DNA of 64,000 nucleotides from Paraburkholderia fungorum (GTDB taxonomy: Bacteria > Pseudomonadota > Gammaproteobacteria > Burkholderiales > Burkholderiaceae): assembly GCF_902833645.1 (NCBI RefSeq), contig NZ_CADFGE010000010.1:1-64000 (forward strand). The letters are read 5' to 3'. Positions 22,944 through 31,942 of this stretch are shown here, piece after piece (positions within the stretch are counted from its first letter, which is position 1; every line of letters starts with the position of its first letter). A program made the translations under genes and the position numbers. The notes under the pieces are model-generated. The model was not told where the DNA came from and searched no databases. It was given only the letters and a program-made list of their open reading frames with translations.

Positions 22944-24374
22944 TTACATGTTCAGCGCGCGCTTGTCCACGGCGAGTGCCGCTTCGCGCATGACTTCCGA
23001 CAGCGACGGGTGCGGATGGCAAATACGGCCGATGTCTTCCGAGGCCGCCTTGAATTCCATCGCCACCACGGCTTCCGCGATCAGGTCCGATGCGTTCGCC
23101 GAGATGATATGCACGCCGAGCAGTTCGTCGGTCTTCGCGTCGGCGATCATCTTGACGAAACCATCCGCCTTGTTGATGCCCAGCGCGCGGCCGTTCGCCA
23201 TGAACGGGAACTGGCCCGTCTTGATCTCGCGGCCTTCGGCCTTCAGTTGCTGCTCCGTCTTGCCGACCCACGCGATTTCCGGTTCGGTGTAGATCACCCA
23301 CGGAATGCAGTTGTAGTCGATATGCGGCTTCTGACCGTCAATGATTTCAGCGACCAGCACGCCTTCATCTTCAGCCTTGTGCGCGAGCATCGGGCCACGC
23401 ACCACGTCGCCGATTGCGTACACGTTCGGCACAGCCGTCGCGCAGTGGTCGTCGACGTCGATGAAGCCGCGCTCGTTTGCCTTCAGGCCGATCGCTTCGA
23501 GACCGAGGTTGTCGGTGTTCGGCACGCGGCCAATCGACACGATCAGGCGGTCGGCTTCGAGCGTTTGCGCGTTGCCGTCCTTATCCGTGTAATTGATCGT
23601 GACGCTCTTGTCGGTAGTCTTGACTTCACCGACCTTCACGCCGACGTGAATATCCAGACCCTGCTTCTTGAACTGCTTGGCGGCTTCCTTGGCGAGCGCC
23701 TGGTCGGCCGCGCCGAGGAATTCCGGCAGCGCTTCGAGCACGGTCACATCCGCGCCGAGACGGCGCCACACCGAACCGAGTTCCAGACCGATCACGCCCG
23801 CGCCGATCACGGCGAGCTTCTTCGGCACGGAGTCGAACGTCAGTGCGCCTTCGTTGTCGGCGACGATCTTGTTGTCGACCGGAACGTTCGGCAGATGGCG
23901 CGCCTTCGAGCCCGTTGCGATGATGACGTTCTTCGCCGTCACGACTTCGGTCTCGCCTTCGCCGCTGACTTCGATCTGCACGCCGGCGTCCGTCTTGCCG
24001 GTGAACTTGCCATGGCCCTTGAGCCACGTGATCTTGTTCTTGCGGAACAGGAATTCGATACCCTTGGTCATCTTCTCGACGATCCCTTCCTTGCGGGCCA
24101 GCATCTTCGCGATATCGACCTGCACGTTTTCCACGCTGATACCGTGGTCGGCGAGGTGATGCGATGCATTTTCAAACTCTTCCGACGACGCGAGCAATGC
24201 CTTCGACGGAATGCAACCCACGTTCAGGCACGTGCCGCCGAGCTTCAGCGCGCCGGCCGGGTTCTTCCATTTTTCGATACATGCAACCGTCTTGCCGAGC
24301 TGCGCGGCGCGGATTGCAGCGATGTAGCCGCCGGGGCCGGCGCCGATCACGACGACGTCAAATTCTTTGGACAT
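22944..24374 (-). CDS. lpd: Dihydrolipoyl dehydrogenase (E3)
   Basis: This FAD enzyme reoxidises dihydrolipoamide on the E2 subunit, passing electrons to NAD+. The 476-residue protein has an N-terminal FAD-binding GAGPGGYIAA, the redox disulfide GGTCLNVGCIPSK (Cys49 and Cys54), a central NAD-binding GAGVIGLELGSVWRRLGA (in part) and the C-terminal catalytic His-Glu pair in CHPHPSLSEVMREA. The ATG at 24374 follows AAAGGA at six bases; an upstream start at 24410 is rejected. It is third in the odhA-odhB-lpd row, so it is probably the E3 of 2-oxoglutarate dehydrogenase. Sharing with other complexes cannot be excluded. Confidence 0.96.
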   Translation of the reverse strand: MSKEFDVVVIGAGPGGYIAAIRAAQLGKTVACIEKWKNPAGALKLGGTCLNVGCIPSKALLASSEEFENASHHLADHGISVENVQVDIAKMLARKEGIVEKMTKGIEFLFRKNKITWLKGHGKFTGKTDAGVQIEVSGEGETEVVTAKNVIIATGSKARHLPNVPVDNKIVADNEGALTFDSVPKKLAVIGAGVIGLELGSVWRRLGADVTVLEALPEFLGAADQALAKEAAKQFKKQGLDIHVGVKVGEVKTTDKSVTINYTDKDGNAQTLEADRLIVSIGRVPNTDNLGLEAIGLKANERGFIDVDDHCATAVPNVYAIGDVVRGPMLAHKAEDEGVLVAEIIDGQKPHIDYNCIPWVIYTEPEIAWVGKTEQQLKAEGREIKTGQFPFMANGRALGINKADGFVKMIADAKTDELLGVHIISANASDLIAEAVVAMEFKAASEDIGRICHPHPSLSEVMREAALAVDKRALNM

Positions 24375-24478
24375 GACAATCCTTTGGATGGCGGAACGGC
24401 GCGCGGCCACGCTTCGTAGCGCGCGTCGTTCCTGTACTGCGGAATGCGAAAGACGTGATGCTTGCCTGGTTCTTATAT

Positions 24479-24510
24479 GGCGCCGGCTTGCACAATGACA
24501 AGCCGGCGCC
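24479..24510. repeat. Intergenic hairpin between odhB and lpd
   Basis: The 12-base arms GGCGCCGGCTTG and CAAGCCGGCGCC are perfectly complementary around an 8-base loop. No U-run follows on the minus strand. It is likely a transcript-level processing or attenuation element. Confidence 0.6.
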
Positions 24511-24524
24511 GGAGAAGCCAGTCT

Positions 24525-25811
24525 TTACAGGTCGAGCAGCAGGCGCGCCGGGTCTTCCAGCGCATCCTTCATGGCGACCAGCGACAGCACCGCTTCGCGA
24601 CCGTCGATGATCCGGTGGTCGTACGACAGCGCCAGATAGTTCATCGGACGGATCACGATCTGGCCGTTTTCGACGACAGCGCGTTCCTTGGTGGCGTGCA
24701 CGCCCAGGATAGCGGATTGCGGCGGGTTGATAATCGGGGTCGACAGCATCGAGCCGAACACACCGCCGTTCGAGATCGAGAACGTACCGCCCGTCATTTC
24801 TTCGATCGACAGCTTGCCATCTTTGGCCTTCTGGCCGAACTCGGCAATCTTCTTCTCGATTTCAGCGAGGCTCAGCTGATCTGCGTTGCGCAGGATCGGC
24901 ACCACCAGGCCACGCGGCGAACCGACCGCGATACCGATGTCGAAGTAGCCGTGATAGACGATGTCGTTACCGTCGATCGACGCGTTCACGAGCGGGAATT
25001 TCTTCAGCGCGTGAACCGCCGCCTTCACGAAGAACGACATGAAGCCCAGCTTCACGCCATGTTCCTTTTCGAACTTGTCTTTGTACTTGTTGCGCAGATC
25101 CATCACCGGCGCCATGTTCACTTCGTTGAACGTGGTCAGGATGGCGTTGGTTTGCTGCGACTCGAGCAGACGCTCGGCGATACGCGCGCGCAGACGCGAC
25201 ATCGGCACGCGTTGTTCCGGGCGGTCCTTCAGCCATTGGTCGGCCGAAGCGGGTGCCTTGACGTCCGGCAGCGACGGCTTTGCAGCCTTCGGTGCGGCGG
25301 CCGGTGCCGGTGCGGCCTTCGCCGCCGGTGCAGGTGCGGCTTGACCCGCGGTCAGCACATCACCCTTGGTGATGCGGCCGTCGCGGCCCGTGCCGGCGAC
25401 GTCGCCAGCGCCCAGACCCTTCTCGGCCATCAGCTTGCCGGCGGCCGGCGAAGCAGCGGTGTTCGCACCCGTTGCGGATGCGGCCTGAGCAGCCGGAGCG
25501 GCGGCGGGAGCCGGTGCGGCTTCCGGCGCCGGCTTCACTTCGGCTTCGACAGCAGCAGCGCCTGCCTTGCCTTCGGTGTCGATCTTCGCGATCACCTGAT
25601 CCGCCACGACGATGTCGCCGTCGTTCGAGATCACTTGCGCGAGCACGCCGGCCGCGGGTGCCGGCACTTCGAGCACGACCTTGTCGGTCTCGATTTCGAT
25701 GAGAATTTCGTCTTGTGCAACAGCCTCGCCGGGCTTCTTCTTCCACTGCAGCATGGTGGCTTCCGAAACCGACTCGGAGAGCTGGGGAACCTTGACTTCA
25801 ACAATAGCCAT
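24525..25811 (-). CDS. odhB: 2-oxoglutarate dehydrogenase E2 (dihydrolipoamide succinyltransferase)
   Basis: This is the core of the 2-oxoglutarate dehydrogenase complex, transferring succinyl groups to CoA in the TCA cycle. The 428-residue protein has one lipoyl domain with the modified Lys44 in ETDKVVLE and an Ala/Pro-rich linker (about 85-130). The E3-binding domain (about 122-160: KLMAEKGLGAGDVAGTGRDG, in part) is followed by a second linker. The catalytic domain ends with the active site YDHRIIDG (His399, Asp403). It lies between odhA and lpd, with a hairpin on each side. Confidence 0.97.
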   Translation of the reverse strand: MAIVEVKVPQLSESVSEATMLQWKKKPGEAVAQDEILIEIETDKVVLEVPAPAAGVLAQVISNDGDIVVADQVIAKIDTEGKAGAAAVEAEVKPAPEAAPAPAAAPAAQAASATGANTAASPAAGKLMAEKGLGAGDVAGTGRDGRITKGDVLTAGQAAPAPAAKAAPAPAAAPKAAKPSLPDVKAPASADQWLKDRPEQRVPMSRLRARIAERLLESQQTNAILTTFNEVNMAPVMDLRNKYKDKFEKEHGVKLGFMSFFVKAAVHALKKFPLVNASIDGNDIVYHGYFDIGIAVGSPRGLVVPILRNADQLSLAEIEKKIAEFGQKAKDGKLSIEEMTGGTFSISNGGVFGSMLSTPIINPPQSAILGVHATKERAVVENGQIVIRPMNYLALSYDHRIIDGREAVLSLVAMKDALEDPARLLLDL

Positions 25812-25922
25812 TATGAATATCCTGAATACGTATCGGGTGACGGCGCGATCTATGTACTCGACGACCGCCTGCGAACCTCGAATGCCGCGAATGAACCATC
25901 AAGTCGGTCACTAAGCGCGGCA

Positions 25923-25947
25923 CGGGAAAGCGCGCGGCGCTTTCCCG
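25923..25947. repeat. Intergenic hairpin between odhA and odhB
   Basis: The 11-base arms CGGGAAAGCGC and GCGCTTTCCCG have a 3-base loop. It lies 15 bp after the odhA stop. No U-run follows on the minus strand, so partial termination or mRNA stabilisation is more likely than full termination. Confidence 0.6.
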
Positions 25948-25962
25948 GTTCGGCTCGTGTGC

Positions 25963-28824
25963 TTATTTAGCGATCGACGCGCTCTTGAGGCGGCCGAAAG
26001 CGCCTTCGACCAGCGCCTTCTGCTGCTCGTAGTGCTTCGCGTAGTAGCCGACTGCCGGCGAGGCCGAAGCCGGACGGCCGCTGTATGCCAGCTTCTGCCC
26101 GTCCTTCATGCCTTCCTTCAGATGGTGTTCGATGTAGAACCACGGGCCTTGATTCTGCGGCTCGTCCTGCACCCACACCACTTCGGTCGCGTTGTCGTAC
26201 TTCTTCATTTCCGCTTCGAACTGCTTATGCGCGAACGGATAGAGCTGTTCGATACGGATGATCGCGACGTCGTTCGACTTCGATTCGCGACGATGCGCCA
26301 GCAGGTCGTAGTACACGCGACCCGAGCACACCACGACGCGCTTGACCTTCTTCGCGTCGATAGCTTCGTCGATTTCGCCGAGCACCGGCTGGAACGAGCC
26401 CTTCGCCAGTTCCGACAGATCCGACACGGCTTCCTTGTGGCGCAGCAGCGACTTCGGCGTAGCGACGATCAGCGGCTTCCTGAACAGGCGGATCATCTGA
26501 CGGCGCAACAGGTGGAAAATCTGCGCCGGCGTGGTCGGCTGAACCACTTGCATGTTGTGATCCGCGCACAGTTGCAGGAAACGCTCGATACGCGCCGATG
26601 AGTGTTCCGGACCCTGGCCTTCGTAGCCGTGCGGCAGCAGCATCGTGAGACCCGACACGCGGCCCCACTTAACTTCGCCCGACGAGATGAACTGGTCGAT
26701 CACGACTTGCGCGCCGTTCACGAAGTCGCCGAACTGCGCTTCCCACGCGACGAACGTATTCGGTTCAGCGGTCGAGTAGCCGTATTCGAAGCCCAGCACC
26801 GCCTCTTCCGACAGCACCGAGTCGATCACCGTGAACTTCGCCTGACCTTCGGCGATGTTCTGCAGCGGCACATACGTGCCGTCGTTCCAGCGCTCGCGGT
26901 TCTGATCGTGCAGCACCGCGTGACGGTGCGTGAACGTACCGCGGCCCGAGTCCTGACCGGTCAGGCGCACTGCATAGCCCGATGCGACCAGCGACGCGAA
27001 TGCCAGGTGTTCGCCCATGCCCCAGTCGAGCTTCGCTTCACCACGACCCATCGCGCGACGGTCGTTGATGACGCGCTCGACCAGCGGGTGCACCTTGAAG
27101 TTTTCCGGGATCGTGGTGATGCGTTCGGCGAGGCGCTTCAACTCAGCCAGCGGCACGGCCGTGTCGGCTGCATCGGTCCACTTGCGGTTCAGGAACGGAA
27201 CCCAATCCACCGCGTACTTGCTCTTGTAATTCGACAGAACCGGATCGACCGTGTGGTGGCCTTCGTCCATCGCCTTGCGGTAGGCCTTGACGAATTCGTC
27301 GGCTTCTTCCGCGGTGATCACTCCTTGCTGTACGAGCTTTTCAGCGTACAGTGCGCGCGTGCCCGGGTGCTTGGCGATCGTCTTGTACATCAGCGGCTGC
27401 GTGACAGCGGGCGTGTCCTGCTCGTTGTGACCCAGCTTGCGGAAGCAGACGATGTCGACCACAACGTCTTTGTGGAACTGCATCCGGAAGTCGATAGCCA
27501 GCTGCGTAGCCAGCACGACCGCTTCCGGATCGTCACCGTTCACGTGCAGCACCGGCGCCTCGATCATCTTGACGACGTCCGAGCAGTACAACGTGGAGCG
27601 CGAGTCGCGCGGGTCCGACGTCGTGAAACCGATCTGGTTGTTGATGACGATGTGCAGCGTGCCGTGCGTGCCGTAACCGCGCGTTTGCGCGAGGTTCAGC
27701 GTTTCCATCACGACGCCCTGGCCTGCGAAGGCCGCGTCGCCGTGGATCTGCACCGGCAGCACTTGCAGGCCGCTGTCGTCGCCGCGGCGATCCATACGCG
27801 CCTTGGCCGAACCTTCGACCACCGGGTTGACGATTTCGAGGTGCGACGGATTGAACGCGAGCGACAGGTGAACCGGGCCGCCTTCGGTCGAGACGTCCGA
27901 CGAGAAACCCTTGTGGTACTTCACGTCGCCGGCCGGCAGGTCGTCGACGTGCTTGCCTTCGAATTCGGCGAACAGGTCGGCGGGCATCTTGCCGAGCGTA
28001 TTGACCAGCACGTTCAGACGGCCGCGGTGGGCCATGCCGATGACGATTTCCTGCACGCCGTTGGCGCCGCCGTGACGCACGACTTCGTCCATCGAGGCGA
28101 TGAAGCTTTCGCCGCCTTCGAGCGAGAAGCGTTTCTGGCCGACGTACTTGGTGTGCAGGAAGCGCTCGAGGCCTTCAGCGGCCGTCAGGCGATTCAGAAT
28201 GTGCTTTTTCTTTTCATTGGAGAAATTCGGCGTCGAACGGATCGACTCGAGCTTCTCTTTCCACCAGCGCTTCTGTTCCGGATCGCTGATGTACATGTAC
28301 TCGGCACCGATCGTGCCGCAATACGTGTCACGCAGAGCCTTGACGATCTCGCGCAGCGAAGCACGCTCGAATCCGAAATACAGATTCGTGGCGCTGAACT
28401 CCTGGTCCATGTCGGCTTCGGTGAAGTCGTAGAACGCAGGTTCAAGTTCGGGGATAGCGGGACGTTCGCGGCGCTTCAGGGGATCGAGATTGGCCCATTG
28501 CGAGCCGAGGAAGCGATATGCGCCGATGAGGGACTGCACATAGACTTGCTTGCGGGAGGTAGCGAGGTCTTCGCCGCCAGTTGCCGTGCGCGGGATAAAG
28601 GCATTCGCCTTGGCCCGTTGTGCAAACGATTCGACGATCGGGCCATGGGCCACGTCGTTGGCATTGCTGCCATCCGATGCAGGAACGTTCTGCAACGCAT
28701 CGAAATAGCTGCGCCAGTTCTCGGGCACTGACGCCGGATTATCGAGATACGCTTCGTACATTTCTTCTACGTACGGAGCATTGCCGCCGAACAGATAAGA
28801 GTTCGACTGGAATTGCTTCATCAT
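25963..28824 (-). CDS. odhA: 2-oxoglutarate dehydrogenase E1
   Basis: This thiamine-diphosphate enzyme decarboxylates 2-oxoglutarate and reductively succinylates the E2 lipoyl group. The 953-residue protein has an N-terminal segment (SNSYLFGGNAPYVEEMYEAY, 6-25), the E1 core with GMAHRGRLNVL, the TPP/Mg region IHGDAAFAGQG, and the transketolase-like C-terminal half (MLLPHGYEGQGPEHSS). I place the start at the ATG at 28824. The GTG at 28836 that would add four residues is part of the Shine-Dalgarno AAAGGTGA, eight bases from this ATG. It is first in the odhA-odhB-lpd row. Confidence 0.96.
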   Translation of the reverse strand: MMKQFQSNSYLFGGNAPYVEEMYEAYLDNPASVPENWRSYFDALQNVPASDGSNANDVAHGPIVESFAQRAKANAFIPRTATGGEDLATSRKQVYVQSLIGAYRFLGSQWANLDPLKRRERPAIPELEPAFYDFTEADMDQEFSATNLYFGFERASLREIVKALRDTYCGTIGAEYMYISDPEQKRWWKEKLESIRSTPNFSNEKKKHILNRLTAAEGLERFLHTKYVGQKRFSLEGGESFIASMDEVVRHGGANGVQEIVIGMAHRGRLNVLVNTLGKMPADLFAEFEGKHVDDLPAGDVKYHKGFSSDVSTEGGPVHLSLAFNPSHLEIVNPVVEGSAKARMDRRGDDSGLQVLPVQIHGDAAFAGQGVVMETLNLAQTRGYGTHGTLHIVINNQIGFTTSDPRDSRSTLYCSDVVKMIEAPVLHVNGDDPEAVVLATQLAIDFRMQFHKDVVVDIVCFRKLGHNEQDTPAVTQPLMYKTIAKHPGTRALYAEKLVQQGVITAEEADEFVKAYRKAMDEGHHTVDPVLSNYKSKYAVDWVPFLNRKWTDAADTAVPLAELKRLAERITTIPENFKVHPLVERVINDRRAMGRGEAKLDWGMGEHLAFASLVASGYAVRLTGQDSGRGTFTHRHAVLHDQNRERWNDGTYVPLQNIAEGQAKFTVIDSVLSEEAVLGFEYGYSTAEPNTFVAWEAQFGDFVNGAQVVIDQFISSGEVKWGRVSGLTMLLPHGYEGQGPEHSSARIERFLQLCADHNMQVVQPTTPAQIFHLLRRQMIRLFRKPLIVATPKSLLRHKEAVSDLSELAKGSFQPVLGEIDEAIDAKKVKRVVVCSGRVYYDLLAHRRESKSNDVAIIRIEQLYPFAHKQFEAEMKKYDNATEVVWVQDEPQNQGPWFYIEHHLKEGMKDGQKLAYSGRPASASPAVGYYAKHYEQQKALVEGAFGRLKSASIAK

Positions 28825-29231
28825 TTTTACGCTCACCTTTCTTCGAGTTTCTCGAGAAATAGCGGGTTACAGAACCTTCCGCGACACGGCCTGACCGTTT
28901 AGCGGATTGCGCGAATCAAGTCTTGCTTGGAAGGACCTAAAACTTTGCACCCGGGGAGCATATCACAGAACGGATAGTGCAGATAGCAGACGGATTGCCG
29001 CTCAAGCCCGTGGCGACGGGCTTTCGGCGGCATTATCAAGCGCCCGCAATAGTCTTCTGCAGGAAACGGGGACGAACGCCGCAATTAGCCGTTCAATAGC
29101 GAGCAACTGCGCCTAACGCCGAATGAGCGCCAAAAGGGGACCAAAAGGAGTGCCAGAAACGGCAAAAGCCACCCGGAGGTGGCTTTTGCCTGACAGCGAG
29201 GCGCTTACCCGAGGGCAACGCCGGTGCTGAT
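28825..29231. other. Gap between odhA and typA
   Basis: There is no convincing gene here. The right part holds the typA terminator (29161-29190). The odhA promoter must lie between about 28850 and 29150 on the minus strand, but I see no hexamer pair with good spacing. Confidence 0.5.
29161..29190 (-). terminator. Terminator hairpin of typA
   Basis: The 13-base perfect arms GGCAAAAGCCACC and GGTGGCTTTTGCC have a 4-base loop CGGA and an A/T-rich lower stem. It begins 42 bp after the typA stop. Confidence 0.75.
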
Positions 29232-31058
29232 TTAGTCCACTGCGCCCTTACGGCTGGCGCTGCGGCGCTCATGCTCCTTCAGGTAACGCTTGCGCAGACG
29301 GATGGATTGCGGCGTGACTTCGACGAGTTCGTCGTCGTCGATGAATTCGACCGCGTATTCCAGCGACATCTGGATCGGCGGCACGAGGCGCACCGCTTCG
29401 TCCGTACCCGACGAGCGCACGTTGGTCAGCTGCTTACCCTTGATCGGGTTCACGACCAGGTCGTTGTCACGGCTGTGAATGCCGATGATCATGCCCTCGT
29501 ACAGCGGCTCGCCCGGCGACACGAACATGCGGCCGCGATCCTGCAGCTTCCACAGTGCGTACGCAACTGCCGCGCCGTCGTCCTGCGAAATCAGCACGCC
29601 GTTGCGACGCTCGCCCACTGCGCCTTCCTTGACCGGCTGATACGAATCGAACGTGTGGCTCATCAGGCCCGTGCCGCGCGTGAGCGTGAGGAATTCCGAC
29701 TGGAAGCCGATCAGGCCACGCGCCGAAATACGGTACTCGAGACGCGTACGGCCACGGCCGTCCGACGCCATGTCGAGCATTTCGCCCTTGCGGCGGCCCA
29801 GCTCTTCCATCACGCCGCCCTGGTGGGCGTCTTCCATGTCGACCGTCAGGTTTTCGTACGGCTCGTGCTTCACGCCGTCGATTTCCTGCATCACCACGCG
29901 CGGACGCGACACGGCCAGCTCGTAGCCTTCGCGACGCATGTTTTCCACCAGAATCGTCAGGTGCAGTTCGCCGCGGCCCGCCACTTCGAACGTCGTTTCG
30001 TCGCCGGTTTCTTTCACGCGCAGCGCGACGTTGTGGTTCAACTCCTTCATCAGGCGGTCACGAATCTGACGGCTCGTTACGAACTTGCCTTCGCGGCCGG
30101 CCAGCGGCGACGAATTGACGAGGAAGTTCATGGTCAGCGTCGGTTCGTCGACGGTGATCATCGGCAGCGCTTCCGGTTGCTCCGGCGCGCAGATGGTCAC
30201 GCCGATACCGATTTCCTCGATACCGTTGATCAGCACGATGTCGCCGGCTTCAGCCGATTCGACCTGAACGCGCTCGAGACCCTTGAACGACAGCACCTGA
30301 TTGATCTTGCGGTTCAGGATCGCGCCATCGGGACCCGAACGCACGGCCACCGCCATGCCAGGCTTGATGCGGCCGCGCGTGATGCGGCCCACGCCGATAC
30401 GGCCGACGTACGACGAATAGTCAAGCGAGGTGATTTGCAACTGCAGCGGCGCTTCCGGATCGGCATCGCGCACCGGCACGTGCTTCAGCACGGCTTCGAA
30501 CAGCGGGCGCATGTCGCCTTCGCGCACATCGGGCGTGAGGCCGGCGTAACCGTTCAGGCCCGATGCGTAGACGATGGGGAAATCGAGTTGTTCGTCGGTT
30601 GCGCCCAGCTTGTCGAACAGGTCGAACGTCTGGTTGATCACCCAGTCGATACGCGCGCCCGGACGGTCCACCTTATTGATCACGACGATCGGCTTGAGGC
30701 CGAGCGCCAGCGCCTTCTTGGTCACGAAGCGCGTTTGCGGCATCGGGCCTTCGACTGCGTCGACCAGCAACAGCACCGAGTCGACCATCGACAGCACGCG
30801 CTCCACTTCACCGCCGAAGTCGGCGTGGCCCGGGGTGTCGACGATGTTGATGTGGGTGCCTTCGTACTCGACCGCGCAGTTCTTCGAAAGGATCGTGATG
30901 CCACGCTCCTTTTCGATGTCGTTCGAGTCCATCACGCGCTCAGCGATCTGCTGGTTGTCACGGAACGTGGCGGTCTGGCGGAGGAGCTGGTCGACGAGCG
31001 TGGTCTTGCCGTGGTCGACGTGGGCAATGATGGCGATGTTGCGTAGGGCGCGAGTCAT
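29232..31058 (-). CDS. typA: Ribosome-associated GTPase TypA/BipA
   Basis: This 608-residue translational GTPase acts in ribosome assembly and stress or cold adaptation. G1 is AHVDHGKTTL near residue 12, followed by the switch I region ERGITILSKN, DTPGHADFGG and NKVDRPGA. EF-G-like domains III and V come next, then the BipA-specific C-terminal domain (LTRGTGLMSHTFDSY). The ATG at 31058 gives the usual family length. An open extension to 31211 is rejected because a clear promoter (extended -10 at 31144-31152) lies inside it. Confidence 0.96.
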   Translation of the reverse strand: MTRALRNIAIIAHVDHGKTTLVDQLLRQTATFRDNQQIAERVMDSNDIEKERGITILSKNCAVEYEGTHINIVDTPGHADFGGEVERVLSMVDSVLLLVDAVEGPMPQTRFVTKKALALGLKPIVVINKVDRPGARIDWVINQTFDLFDKLGATDEQLDFPIVYASGLNGYAGLTPDVREGDMRPLFEAVLKHVPVRDADPEAPLQLQITSLDYSSYVGRIGVGRITRGRIKPGMAVAVRSGPDGAILNRKINQVLSFKGLERVQVESAEAGDIVLINGIEEIGIGVTICAPEQPEALPMITVDEPTLTMNFLVNSSPLAGREGKFVTSRQIRDRLMKELNHNVALRVKETGDETTFEVAGRGELHLTILVENMRREGYELAVSRPRVVMQEIDGVKHEPYENLTVDMEDAHQGGVMEELGRRKGEMLDMASDGRGRTRLEYRISARGLIGFQSEFLTLTRGTGLMSHTFDSYQPVKEGAVGERRNGVLISQDDGAAVAYALWKLQDRGRMFVSPGEPLYEGMIIGIHSRDNDLVVNPIKGKQLTNVRSSGTDEAVRLVPPIQMSLEYAVEFIDDDELVEVTPQSIRLRKRYLKEHERRSASRKGAVD

Positions 31059-31143
31059 AGGAACCTGGAGACAGTTGAGTGCGCCAGCAGCAGCATTGTG
31101 TACGAAGCCAACAAAGCCCAAAGCGCACTTTTGGGAACCCAAC

Positions 31144-31152
31144 ATTATAGCA
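31144..31152 (-). promoter_or_regulatory. Extended -10 promoter of typA
   Basis: On the minus strand this reads TGCTATAAT: a perfect TATAAT with the TG extension one base upstream. No good -35 lies 16-18 bases further upstream, as is usual for extended -10 promoters. It gives an estimated leader of about 80 bases. Confidence 0.6.
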
Positions 31153-31309
31153 CGGGCAAATGAAGCCATCTCGTTTTCCCTGATTGCCGGCGCGCCTCCC
31201 CGCATCCGCATGTGAGAAACAACCTCATCGCCCGTTCGCTATCCCTACGCAAAACCGCGCGGATTGTCCCTTGAGAAGGAAAAGTTCCTTGCCTAAGCTG
31301 TAATAACAC

Positions 31310-31339
31310 TTGCCGCGTCAATCAACCGCTGCCTATAAT
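31310..31339 (+). promoter_or_regulatory. Sigma-70 promoter of the marR-emr operon
   Basis: TTGCCG (31310-31315) and a perfect TATAAT (31334-31339) are separated by 18 bases, 36 bp before the marR ATG. An inverted repeat AAGGAA-AAG-TTCCTT at 31276-31290 lies just upstream and could be an operator. MarR autoregulation is inference. Confidence 0.6.
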
Positions 31340-31374
31340 CCTGCCTAGTCAACCATTGCATTCGCACGAGAATC

Positions 31375-31893
31375 ATGCCGGATCCGTCCCTAACGCCTGA
31401 CCCGATTGTCAGCGAATACCAGCTGGGCGAAAGCGTCGGCTATCTGCTCTCGCGGGTGAAATCGACCATGTCGAACCTGGTCACCCAGCGCAGCATGACG
31501 GAGCTGGGCATTACCAGTCAGCAAGGCAGCATCCTGTTCATGGTGGCGAGCGGCAAGTGTCTGCTGGCCGCCGAATTGGCACGGGAATACGGCATAGATG
31601 CCAGCGCCGTCACGCGTCTGGTGGATCGTCTGGAGAAGCGCGGGCTGCTCACGCGCGTGCGCAGCAACGAAGACCGGCGGGTTGTCCGGCTCGCGTTGAC
31701 ACCGGAAGGCCACGCCATCGCCGCGAAAATGCCGGCCATTTTCAACGGCGTGCTGGACAGCCTGCTAAACGGCTTTACCGCCGAAGAAGTGGGCTTTCTG
31801 AAGAGCATGCTGCGCCGCGTGCTCATCAACTCCGGCGAACAACCACCGGGACTAACCCGTGATGCAGCAAGCAATTTTGACAGCAAATCGTAA
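31375..31893 (+). CDS. MarR family transcriptional regulator
   Basis: This 172-residue protein is a winged-helix dimeric regulator. It has the MarR core from about residue 15 to 150: a helix pair around GITSQQGSILFMVASGKCLLAAELAREYGI (44-73) with the recognition helix DASAVTRLVDRLEKRGLL. The wing is RSNEDRRVVRLALTPEG, in which the DRR motif is typical. It is the first gene of an efflux operon and ends about 50 bp before the outer-membrane factor gene. It probably represses this operon until a small phenolic or drug ligand binds. The ligand cannot be told from sequence. Confidence 0.92.
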   Translation: MPDPSLTPDPIVSEYQLGESVGYLLSRVKSTMSNLVTQRSMTELGITSQQGSILFMVASGKCLLAAELAREYGIDASAVTRLVDRLEKRGLLTRVRSNEDRRVVRLALTPEGHAIAAKMPAIFNGVLDSLLNGFTAEEVGFLKSMLRRVLINSGEQPPGLTRDAASNFDSKS

Positions 31894-31942
31894 TAAATTG
31901 CTTGCAGTGTCCATCATTACATTCCACTCAATGAGTCGAGCG

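Noticed and set aside
28825..28836. GTG start of odhA at 28836
   Set aside because: The GTG overlaps the Shine-Dalgarno AAAGGTGA, which is ideally spaced for the ATG at 28824.
31059..31211. Longer N-terminus for TypA
   Set aside because: The extension contains a good extended -10 promoter and adds sequence unlike the family.
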